Below the pieces are notes generated by a model. That model was not told where the DNA came from. It saw only the letters and a list, made by a program, of their open reading frames with translations, and searched no databases. Of a DNA stretch of 42,039 bases, positions 8,629 to 15,563 are shown one piece after another. The position numbers and the translations under genes are program-made. This DNA is from Sedimentisphaerales bacterium. GTDB lineage: Bacteria > Planctomycetota > Phycisphaerae > Sedimentisphaerales > Anaerobacaceae. The first letter of the stretch is position 1; every line of letters starts with the position of its first letter. Where the stretch lies: contig JANQHJ010000128.1 in the NCBI GenBank assembly GCA_028282745.1, forward strand, positions 1 through 42,039, written 5' to 3'.

Positions 8629-9645
8629 ATGGATAAAAAGGATTATTTGAGCGAAGAAATTAAGCATATCGACATTAAATCGTTTGATGGTACGCAGATT
8701 ATAGATTCGATGCGGGAGATGTCGTTCAGCTCTCGCGACATCGCAAGGGCTGCTGATATTCTAAATATGATGATCGACGATCCGGATTGCACTATCATGC
8801 TTTGTATAGCTGGCAGCAGCAGTGCGGCTGGTTGTATGCAGGTATATGTCGATATGGTCAAGTGCAATATGGTAGATGCTATAATTGCGACCGGAGCAAC
8901 TATAGTCGATATGGATTTCTTCGAGGCCCTGGGGTTCAAACATTATAAAGGAAGCCCGTATGTTAATGATAATGAACTAAGAGAGCTTTACATCGACCGT
9001 ATCTACGACACATATATAGATGAAGAGCAACTGCAGGCTTGTGATAATACTGTAAAACTGATAGCCGATTCGCTTGAACCTAAAGCTTATTCATCGCGTG
9101 ATTTTATTGTCGAGATGGGCAAATACCTGCAGGCCAATTCTGTCAAGAAAGATTCGCTCGTACAAGTAGCTTATGAAAAGGGCGTGCCGATTTTTTGTCC
9201 CGCTTTTAGCGATTCCAGCGCCGGCTTTGGTCTGGTCAAGCACCAGGTAGAGAATCCTGATTCACACGTAAGCATAGATTCGGTAAAAGATTTTCGCCAG
9301 TTGACGCAGATCAAAATTCAGGCTGATATTTCAGGCTTGTTCATGATAGGGGGTGGCGTGCCGAAAAACTTTGCCCAGGATACAGTGGTTTGTGCTGAGG
9401 TTCTCGGTAAAGAGGTACCAATGCACAAATACGCGGTACAGATAACTGTAGCCGATGTTCGGGATGGCGCTTGTTCGAGTTCGACTCTCAAGGAAGCTTC
9501 GAGCTGGGGAAAGGTTGATACAGGATGTGAGCAGATGGTCTATGCGGAAGCGACTACGGTACTACCTTTGATAGCTAATTATGCATATCATAAGAGCAGC
9601 TGGAAAACCCGAAAAGAGAAAAGATACAACGATATGTTAGGCTAA
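8629..9645 (+). CDS. Deoxyhypusine-synthase-like aminobutyltransferase
   Basis: A 338-residue homologue of deoxyhypusine synthase. The NAD-dependent family moves the aminobutyl group of a polyamine to an amine acceptor. The motifs GSSSAAG, a GATIVDMDFFEAL nucleotide-binding region, IGGGVPKNF and SWGK are visible. Lys295 of SWGK corresponds to the lysine that carries the enzyme-imine intermediate, so it looks catalytically intact. Bacteria lack the eIF5A substrate, so the acceptor is probably putrescine (giving homospermidine) or another small amine. The position after arginine decarboxylase and agmatinase, which would supply putrescine, supports this. The start ATG 8629 has AGGA upstream. The gene ends tail to tail with a four-base overlap of the dockerin gene. 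Confidence 0.88.
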   Translation: MDKKDYLSEEIKHIDIKSFDGTQIIDSMREMSFSSRDIARAADILNMMIDDPDCTIMLCIAGSSSAAGCMQVYVDMVKCNMVDAIIATGATIVDMDFFEALGFKHYKGSPYVNDNELRELYIDRIYDTYIDEEQLQACDNTVKLIADSLEPKAYSSRDFIVEMGKYLQANSVKKDSLVQVAYEKGVPIFCPAFSDSSAGFGLVKHQVENPDSHVSIDSVKDFRQLTQIKIQADISGLFMIGGGVPKNFAQDTVVCAEVLGKEVPMHKYAVQITVADVRDGACSSSTLKEASSWGKVDTGCEQMVYAEATTVLPLIANYAYHKSSWKTRKEKRYNDMLG

Positions 9646-10937
9646 TTACTCTTGTACCATTGATTAGCGAAAGCTGCATAGTCGAGCATGTTGACTATAT
9701 CGTCACCGCCGTAAGGTGCTGTATCTGCGTTAAGATGGTAGGCACCATTGGTCAGCCAGTATTGAGCAAATAATGCAATATCAAATTCATCGATCTTCCC
9801 ATCAGTAATAATATCTACGGACGGATTGAATCTATCTTCGGTATCTTCACTTTGCCATGCGGCGGCAAGAACTGCCCAGTCTTTAAAATCAATATGCCTA
9901 TCAAGGTAGAAATCAACTTCGATATCGAAAATTTCCAGCATCCATTCATTTGCAAATGCTGTTAGATCGATAACATCAACTCCATCCGGGCAGAGGAAAT
10001 CGCCTTTTAGATATTGGCACGAAAGTACGGGGTAGCTAACATCGTCGGCACACATCCGCCATGTATAGCGATAAGGGATATTAGTTGGAGTAACTATGTC
10101 CCAGCCTGCCTCAATATAAGTCTGTGATGTATGAAGATTGTTGAGAGTAGATGTATTTCCTCCAGTAACACCGCAGGGATCGCCCACGATATCACCAATA
10201 CCATAGATAGCGGGATTCATTTCAATATCATAAAAACAACCTGCATAAGTTCCTGTTGAACCTTCTCCGACAACTGCTCCTTTATACCCGGAGCTTGAAA
10301 CAATACTGGCTGATAAGCAATTTATAATATTTCCATGTGTATTAACTCCTGCTATTCCTCCCGCTCTCTGGTTGGCATTAACATTAGTTATGGTGTAGCA
10401 GTTTTGGATCGTACCGTCAAAAATGTCACCGACTAAGCCTCCTACGGTATTGAATGCCGAAAGAGTTCCACCTGTTACCCAGGAATTTTCGATTGTGCCA
10501 TTATTAATTATACCTGCTAATGCTCCAGTATTAAATGGCACTTCGATGTTAGGATCGATTATACCTATATTCTTAATAATAGCTTCTGGGGTATCGATGT
10601 AGCTAAATATACCGACAGCAAATGTAGTAGATTCGTATGTGAAATTTGAAATTGTATAACCTTGTCCATCGAAGACACCGGTAAAAGGTTTGCTGTGATA
10701 TGTACCGATCAGATTAAACTGTGTGCCGGTATATGCACTGAGGTCTATATCAGCTGTCAGTAGAAAGTGTTTATCCCAATCACCACTGTTTTGCCCTATT
10801 GCATTCATTTGTGATGCTGTAGATATAAGATAAGGGTCCTGGGCCGTACCGCTGCCGCCTCCATACTTTGCAAAGGCAGTACAGGCCAGAAGAATTGACA
10901 GCAGAATTACATCACAAAATATTCTTTTCAAAGTCAT
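9642..10937 (-). CDS. Secreted GLUG-motif protein with dockerin-like repeats
   Basis: About 431 residues. A signal peptide (IFCDVILLSILLACTAFA) supports export. The middle (about 40-280) has repeated GLUG-type units of the kind GGLVGDIFDGTIQNCY and AGGIAGVNTHGNIINC, which form a right-handed beta-solenoid in adhesins and surface enzymes. The C-terminal 120 residues contain dockerin type I style units with Asp-rich calcium-loop segments (DGVDVIDLTAFANEW, DGKIDEFDIALFAQYW, DDIVNMLDYAAFANQW). Planctomycetes carry many such proteins without a known cellulosome. Start: ATG 10937, which gives the signal peptide directly; a TTG at 10958 would add seven residues. Its own promoter lies at 10987-11015. 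Ligand unknown. Confidence 0.85.
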   Translation of the reverse strand: MTLKRIFCDVILLSILLACTAFAKYGGGSGTAQDPYLISTASQMNAIGQNSGDWDKHFLLTADIDLSAYTGTQFNLIGTYHSKPFTGVFDGQGYTISNFTYESTTFAVGIFSYIDTPEAIIKNIGIIDPNIEVPFNTGALAGIINNGTIENSWVTGGTLSAFNTVGGLVGDIFDGTIQNCYTITNVNANQRAGGIAGVNTHGNIINCLSASIVSSSGYKGAVVGEGSTGTYAGCFYDIEMNPAIYGIGDIVGDPCGVTGGNTSTLNNLHTSQTYIEAGWDIVTPTNIPYRYTWRMCADDVSYPVLSCQYLKGDFLCPDGVDVIDLTAFANEWMLEIFDIEVDFYLDRHIDFKDWAVLAAAWQSEDTEDRFNPSVDIITDGKIDEFDIALFAQYWLTNGAYHLNADTAPYGGDDIVNMLDYAAFANQWYKSN

Positions 10938-10986
10938 AGAAGTTCCAGTTACCCCCAATAGAACCCCCCCATCTATTTAAAACAAT

Positions 10987-11015
10987 ATTATATAGCATAA
11001 TAAGGTATAAATCAA
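10987..11015 (-). promoter_or_regulatory. Promoter of the dockerin gene
   Basis: On the minus strand, TTGATT (11015-11010) and TATAAT (10992-10987) are separated by 17 bp, about 50 bases before the start codon. This is close to the sigma-70 consensus. Confidence 0.55.
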
Positions 11016-11077
11016 GACTTAATTAGGCCGATTTTTACATTAGCACGGCTCTTTATGCCGATAAGCAAACAAGAGTA

Positions 11078-11105
11078 TTGCAAAATACCGCAGAGAGTTT
11101 ATGCT
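11078..11105 (+). promoter_or_regulatory. Possible promoter of the aminotransferase gene
   Basis: TTGCAA (11078-11083) and TATGCT (11100-11105) with a 16-bp spacer, some 44 bases before the start codon. The -10 box is imperfect, so this is a moderate call. Confidence 0.35.
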
Positions 11106-11148
11106 GTTTATTCGTGGATTCCGATAACTTTTAGCCGCAGGATATATT

Positions 11149-12363
11149 ATGGATGATTATAAAATAGAACCAGCTCAGAGAATTAAGCGACTGCCGCCTT
11201 ATTTATTCGGACGTCTAAATGCTTTGAAATTGGCCAAGCGTCAGGCTGGTGCCGACATTATAGATTTAGGGATGGGCAATCCTTCTGACAGCGCACCACA
11301 GATAGTTATAGACAAACTCTGCGAAGCGGCAAAGGACCCCCGCAATCATCGTTACAGCGCTTCGAGGGGAATCAAGAATCTGCGTGGTGAAATTGCTAAA
11401 AAATACACTAAACTCTGGAACGTGGAACTTGATCCGGATAAGGAAGTTCTTGCCTGTATCGGTTCGAAGGAAGGTTTTAGTCATCTTTGTCTGGCAATGA
11501 TGGGCCCGGGCGATACGGCAGTTGTACCAGACCCGGCTTTTCCTATACATAATTATGCGGTAGCTCTTGCGGGGGGCAATGTTATTAGTGTGCCTCTCGG
11601 TAATGATGAGAAATTTATAAATAGCATAACATCCGTTATTGAACATTTGTATCCAAAGCCAAAACTGCTGATACTGAATTATCCGCATAATCCGACCGCA
11701 ATGACTGTAGATGAAGGCTTTTTTGAGCCTATAGTTGAGATAGCGAAGAAATTCGGAGTTGCGGTCATTCATGATTTTGCTTATGGCGAAACCTTATTTG
11801 ATGGATATAAAGCGCCGAGCTTTTTGTCGGTCAAAGGGGCCAAGGATGTTGGTGTCGAATTTATAACGATGAGCAAGCCCTATAATATGGCAGGTTTTCG
11901 TATCGGATTCGTCGCAGGTAACAGAGAAATGATAGAGGCTTTGGCAACTATCAAAGGATACTATGATTACGGTATATTCCAGGCCCTGCAAATAGCTGGT
12001 ATTATTGCACTTAGACATTGTGATGAGTTCATCCTGGAGCAGAATAAGCTTTATCAAAGCCGCAGAGATGTGGTTTGTGACGGCCTGACGAGGATCGGCT
12101 GGGAAGTAGAAAAACCGCGTGCGACTATGTTCGTATGGGCAAAAGTGCCCGAAGAACACCTCAGAGGTAAAGGAACTATAGATTATGCCTTAGACCTGAT
12201 GGAACATGCCGAGGTCGCGATTGCCCCGGGAAGGGCGTTCGGTGAGAATGGCGAAACATATATGAGAATTGCCCTGGTGGAAAATGAGCAGCGATTACGA
12301 CAGGCTGTTCGCAACATCAGCAGGTTCGTCCGAGAAAAACCTATCAGAAAGAAGAAGCAGTAA
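11149..12363 (+). CDS. alaC: Class I/II aminotransferase, AlaC type
   Basis: A PLP-dependent transaminase of 404 residues. The N-terminal IKRLPPYLFGRLNALKLA and GMGNPSD segments are typical of the AlaC (alanine-forming) branch, close to LL-diaminopimelate aminotransferases. The PLP-binding lysine is Lys243 in MSKPYNMAGFRIGF. The RYSASRGI loop, the NYPHNPTA strand and the C-terminal MRIALVENEQRLRQA, with the substrate carboxylate arginine, are all present. It most likely interconverts pyruvate/glutamate and alanine/2-oxoglutarate. An LL-DAP aminotransferase role in lysine and peptidoglycan synthesis is the main alternative. It stands alone; the MITE-like repeat lies about 110 bp downstream. 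Confidence 0.88.
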   Translation: MDDYKIEPAQRIKRLPPYLFGRLNALKLAKRQAGADIIDLGMGNPSDSAPQIVIDKLCEAAKDPRNHRYSASRGIKNLRGEIAKKYTKLWNVELDPDKEVLACIGSKEGFSHLCLAMMGPGDTAVVPDPAFPIHNYAVALAGGNVISVPLGNDEKFINSITSVIEHLYPKPKLLILNYPHNPTAMTVDEGFFEPIVEIAKKFGVAVIHDFAYGETLFDGYKAPSFLSVKGAKDVGVEFITMSKPYNMAGFRIGFVAGNREMIEALATIKGYYDYGIFQALQIAGIIALRHCDEFILEQNKLYQSRRDVVCDGLTRIGWEVEKPRATMFVWAKVPEEHLRGKGTIDYALDLMEHAEVAIAPGRAFGENGETYMRIALVENEQRLRQAVRNISRFVREKPIRKKKQ

Positions 12364-12472
12364 GAAACATTTGTATGATTGGATTCTTTTGCTAAAGGCC
12401 GGTGACATTTCTTTTTTAATTAGACTTTAAAAGAAAAAACTGTCAGAAAATTCCACTATTGTTATTAAATAA

Positions 12473-12604
12473 TGCTTTGTAGAAAAGAAGATTAAAGTCA
12501 TTGCGAAGGATGCGATAGTGACTGCGGCAATCTTGATTTTTGAACGTTTAAGATTGCTTCGCTGCGCTCGCAATGACCTGGTGTTACAGCTTTTCTACAG
12601 AGCA
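12473..12604 (+). repeat. Palindromic MITE-like repeat, copy 2 with outer inverted repeat
   Basis: The core 12497-12577 is the same palindrome as at 8501, 30021 and 41969. Outside it, a second inverted repeat joins 12473-12487 (TGCTTTGTAGAAAAG) to 12590-12604 (CTTTTCTACAGAGCA, one mismatch). The whole 132-bp unit can therefore form one long hairpin. It is nearly identical to the copy at 41943 across about 97 bases, flank included. It sits between alaC and the PEP-CTERM promoter. Confidence 0.85.
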
Positions 12605-12703
12605 ATTAAATAAAAAAGATGCCGTAAAGTGGCTTTATTGCTTTGTTTAAGCAGGTTTTATTGGTTTGATTTGTAAAATAGGTAAGATTTTTTTAAAAAG
12701 CTC

Positions 12704-12732
12704 TTGACATTCTTCTCTAAATATGGTCTAAT
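12704..12732 (+). promoter_or_regulatory. Strong sigma-70 promoter of the PEP-CTERM locus
   Basis: TTGACA (12704-12709), a 17-bp spacer and TCTAAT (12727-12732). Transcription would start near 12739, leaving about 348 nt of leader before the first PEP-CTERM gene. It is one of the best consensus matches in the window. Confidence 0.7.
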
Positions 12733-12739
12733 ACCATCA

Positions 12740-13086
12740 TCAGCTTGGGGGCTGAAGAAAACTCACAGTAGTGAATTTGTACATTAGTTTTTGGTTTGCT
12801 GTTTTTTATTGTTCGCCGGCGTTTTTGTGTTTTGCCGTCGGACGTCAATTCAGAAGAGAGAGTAGAGAATTATTTAGCGGTGATTGCTGCGCGGGGGCGT
12901 GGCTTGTTGCTGCTGGATAGGCTCTATACGGGGGCCTTCCTAATCGGGGAAAGAAAACTCATAAGGATAACGACGCAGTTTCTCTGCGCGCACGGTTTGG
13001 GTTTAAGTTTTAGCGCGTAGTTAAAAGGGTTTAAGTGAAATATAAGAGAAAAAGTTTTGGGTTTTCCAGTGTGGAAGGTGAAAATT
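12740..13086 (+). other. Long structured 5' leader of the PEP-CTERM genes
   Basis: The stretch 12364-13086 has no convincing gene. It holds the repeat at 12473, the promoter at 12704 and then this leader. Local hairpins can be drawn: TCAGC/GCTGA at 12740-12755, GGA(t)AGGC/GCCTTCC at 12915-12940 with one bulge, and CGCAG/CTGCG at 12974-12988. AGAAAACTCA occurs twice (12755-12764 and 12951-12960). The centre looks more GC-rich than its surroundings. I do not recognise a known riboswitch class. A regulatory leader or a separate small RNA are both possible. Confidence 0.4.
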
Positions 13087-13773
13087 ATGAAAAATACAAA
13101 TCAGATTAGAGTAACAGCGTTTACTATTTTAACGATTACTATAGCCCTCGTTACGACTCCGGTTGCATTTTCAGAACCGCCAGTTCCTGACTGGAGTGGT
13201 AGCGAGGGCACAACGTTTCAGGAATGGGATTTCACAGATGCTAATACATCTCCCGATCCTATTTCCGATATGTTGAACAATCCCAACGGCGATCCGCTGT
13301 TAACTGTTTATACAGATATCGAATTCGGCGCTGATGGCACATCGGACGGTTATTGGGTTCTTTCCGGGCAGCAGCGTCCTGGACAGATCGACATTAAAAT
13401 TCCTAACTATGTGAATCAGAATCCTTATAAGGAGATCTGGCTGACAATCGTATGGAACGAATCTGAGGGATATCCGGTTAATCCGATATTACCGGATCGT
13501 CCAATCGTCGGGGTTGCTTTTGAAGGCATGGAGTACACGGATCAATACATCGAATATGAACAGGAAGATTCTCTGGGATTCGGTTGGAAAACAAGTGTAT
13601 ATGTTCTTGGTCTTTGGCCCAATCCAGCAGAAGAGTGGCTGAATATCAAGGGTAATATTCTTGTTGACAGCCTGTCAGTCGAGACGATTTGTATACCTGA
13701 GCCTGCGACAATGACAATTCTCGCTTTAGGTGGTCTTTGTACAGTCTTGCGTAGAAAACGCAAAATTAGCTAA
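13087..13773 (+). CDS. PEP-CTERM sorted secreted protein 1
   Basis: About 228 residues from ATG 13087, which has GGAAGG upstream. A signal peptide (FTILTITIALVTTPVAFS) opens the protein. The mature part has no domain I recognise; it is acidic and rich in Trp, Pro and Gly. The C-terminus has the tripartite sorting signal: PEPATM, a hydrophobic stretch (TILALGGLCTVL) and a basic RRKRK tail. Exosortase is expected to cut and anchor or release such proteins at the cell surface, often with the exopolysaccharide matrix. No exosortase gene lies in this window. First of three tandem PEP-CTERM genes under the 12704 promoter. Confidence 0.85.
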   Translation: MKNTNQIRVTAFTILTITIALVTTPVAFSEPPVPDWSGSEGTTFQEWDFTDANTSPDPISDMLNNPNGDPLLTVYTDIEFGADGTSDGYWVLSGQQRPGQIDIKIPNYVNQNPYKEIWLTIVWNESEGYPVNPILPDRPIVGVAFEGMEYTDQYIEYEQEDSLGFGWKTSVYVLGLWPNPAEEWLNIKGNILVDSLSVETICIPEPATMTILALGGLCTVLRRKRKIS

Positions 13774-13797
13774 TCGTTTTTTCAATAGAAGATTTGT

Positions 13798-13825
13798 CCT
13801 GTGTAACGATCCGTACATTCACAGG
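13798..13825 (+). other. Small inverted repeat between PEP-CTERM genes 1 and 2
   Basis: CCTGTG (13798-13803) pairs with CACAGG (13820-13825) across a 16-base loop, with no T-run after it. A weak processing or attenuation hairpin is possible. Confidence 0.25.
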
Positions 13826-13906
13826 GCTGGTGATGAAGGTTGAAGTTTGTATAAAAAGTAAATCGAGCTCTCTTGCTCTGAAGGTGAAACGAAAGGAAGG
13901 TTTTGT

Positions 13907-14551
13907 ATGAGGGTCTTTAGTAAAACAGTACCTGTAGTTTGTTTGCTGCTGCTGTTAGTATTGCTGGTGCATGTCGCCTCAGCGGATACTTACTACGGTT
14001 CGACAAACTATAATGAGAACTGGAACGGCAAACAGTTGACAGGCACTATTGATTTCGGTGTTTATGACGATCGAAGTGTATTCGAAAGCGACTTTGGTTA
14101 TGTCAATGATGGTGCCGGGCTTACTGCTCCTGGTGACGGTCAGTATGTTTATGCTTATGTGATCAATCAGGACGATATAAGTGAAAGCCCCATTTCCTAT
14201 TTTGCTATCCTCGGCTTGGATGAGGATGCGGTCTCTTCTGATCTTGAGTATATGGATCAGTCAGCCAATTATAGCGAACCCAACCTTAGCGGCGTTGAGC
14301 CGGCAAATGCGGGTTTTGTAGGAAATGATGGTGTATGGAAGTGGTCATCCGCAAAGGGGTTCATTCAGGTTGATGAGTACTCTTGGCTTCTTGTTTACAG
14401 TAGTGACTATGACTGGGTCAAGGGTGACTATGAGCTAAGAGGTGTCGAAGATGATTTTCCAGTACCGGACGACGGGGAAGTTCCGGAACCTGGAACGATC
14501 GCATTGCTCGGCTTGGGTGGATCACTGCTGATAAGACGTAAAAAGAACTAA
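13907..14551 (+). CDS. PEP-CTERM sorted secreted protein 2
   Basis: A 214-residue protein with a leucine-rich signal peptide (VVCLLLLLVLLVHVASA) and a GGAAGG ribosome site before ATG 13907. The mature domain is about 150 residues, acidic and aromatic, of unknown family; DDRSVFESDFGY and the beta-rich pattern suggest an all-beta fold. Before the sorting signal is a Pro/Asp linker DDFPVPDDGE. The PEP-CTERM signal is VPEPGT, a hydrophobic stretch (IALLGLGGSLLI) and RRKKN. The same DDFPVP linker occurs twice in the next gene, so the two are related at least in their stalks. Expected location: outer surface or matrix. Confidence 0.85.
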   Translation: MRVFSKTVPVVCLLLLLVLLVHVASADTYYGSTNYNENWNGKQLTGTIDFGVYDDRSVFESDFGYVNDGAGLTAPGDGQYVYAYVINQDDISESPISYFAILGLDEDAVSSDLEYMDQSANYSEPNLSGVEPANAGFVGNDGVWKWSSAKGFIQVDEYSWLLVYSSDYDWVKGDYELRGVEDDFPVPDDGEVPEPGTIALLGLGGSLLIRRKKN

Positions 14552-14607
14552 GCAGCAGTAAAAAAATCTCAGGTCTATAATAACTTAATTTCCGCGGGGG
14601 CGGACAG

Positions 14608-15231
14608 GTGTTAAAGAAAGATTTAAAATCGAATAAGAGATGTTCTGTACTTTGGCTGGTGCTTGTTATAATCAGCTTGACACTGATAAGCTATAGCCAG
14701 GCCGGAAATGTAGCAATGCTGGTGCAGCAAAGTCCCGTCGATGGTGGTTCAGTCGAACCTGGTACCGGAGTGCACAAGATGAATTCGAATTCACAGTTGC
14801 CTCTTCGGGCCGTACCGAAACCGGGTTACCAGTTTGTAACATGGCTTGGCGATGTTGATGAGCCGACTTCACAGGTTACCACTGCTTATGCGGATTCACC
14901 CAAGATCATCATCGCTGTCTTTGAAAGAGTCGAGTATGACTCGGTCGCAGCATCGGAGTTGATCACAAGCGCCGAAGGCGGCGGTGGAACAGCCAGTACT
15001 GCCTCGTATGTAAGAGGCGGTCGCAACGGCGGCTCTGTCAGGAATAATTTCAAGGGCTATCCAGGCATTATCCAAGATGAAGATGAATTACCGGATGATT
15101 TTCCGGTTCCGAATGACGGCGACGATTTTCCTGTACCCGGTGATGAAACAGTGCCGGAGCCTGCAACAGTATTTTTGCTGGGCTTAGGCGGATTAGTGAC
15201 AGTCGTTAGACGCAGAACATTAAAAGCATAA
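14608..15231 (+). CDS. PEP-CTERM sorted secreted protein 3 with InlB-type repeat unit
   Basis: A 207-residue protein starting at GTG 14608. A hydrophobic signal segment (WLVLVIISLTLISYSQA) is followed by one unit like an InlB B-repeat/Listeria-Bacteroides repeat (SPVDGGSVEPGTG...AVPKPGYQFVTWLGDV...AVFE, about 40-110), a fold found in cell-surface stalks. A Gly/Ser-rich region and two DDFPVP linkers (DDFPVPNDG and DDFPVPGDE) lead to the sorting signal VPEPAT, hydrophobic stretch VFLLGLGG and RRRTLKA. No catalytic motif is visible, so a structural or adhesive role is likely. The start lacks a convincing ribosome site and may be coupled to the upstream gene 56 bp away. Confidence 0.8.
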   Translation: MLKKDLKSNKRCSVLWLVLVIISLTLISYSQAGNVAMLVQQSPVDGGSVEPGTGVHKMNSNSQLPLRAVPKPGYQFVTWLGDVDEPTSQVTTAYADSPKIIIAVFERVEYDSVAASELITSAEGGGGTASTASYVRGGRNGGSVRNNFKGYPGIIQDEDELPDDFPVPNDGDDFPVPGDETVPEPATVFLLGLGGLVTVVRRRTLKA

Positions 15232-15427
15232 AATGTTGAAGTGCTAAGTTGTTGATCATGGATAGTCAACTAAATAAGGGGCCGAAAGGATTCTTTTAAA
15301 GGTATTATTGATATATTAATAGAGTTCTAACTTAACTGTGGGACGAGTTTAGCGTTTTGGTTTGACGCAGAATACGAATATTTTGTGCACCCCCTAACCC
15401 CCGTAGGGAAGTTACTATAGACAGGCG

Positions 15428-15502
15428 GCTGTGCTTTTACATGAAGTCTTTATTGGGAAAACTTACCAGGCAATCCTGAGGAGACTTTAAGGAAAGCACA
15501 GT
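15428..15502 (+). ncRNA. Candidate structured RNA (nested helices)
   Basis: The 332-bp gap 15232-15563 has no gene. Within it the outer helix 15428-15437 pairs with 15493-15502 (nine Watson-Crick pairs plus one G-T), the second helix 15443-15450 with 15481-15488 (six pairs plus two wobbles), and a small hairpin CAGG-CAAT-CCTG sits at 15467-15478. The three are nested and co-linear. The loop carries GGGAAAACTTACC. It lies between the 3' ends of a PEP-CTERM gene and the convergent kinase gene, so either strand could be the RNA. No T-run follows, so it is not a simple terminator. No known family was recognised. Confidence 0.35.
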
Positions 15503-15563
15503 TGCCAATTTTTATGCGCAGACATTCCTATACCATATTTTTTCCGGCAGGGGCGAAATTGTT

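Noticed and set aside
12400-12465. Imperfect hairpin after alaC (TGACA...TGTCA with A/T-rich arms)
   Set aside because: The pairing is interrupted and A/T-only in the centre; not convincing as a terminator.
12796-13020. 74-codon ORF in the PEP-CTERM leader
   Set aside because: It starts at a TTG with no ribosome site, shows no family features and lies in a region better explained as a structured leader.
15311-15328. Possible third copy of the 41-bp repeat (AGAGTTCTAACTTAA)
   Set aside because: Only about 15 bases match and the A-rich second half is absent; within chance.
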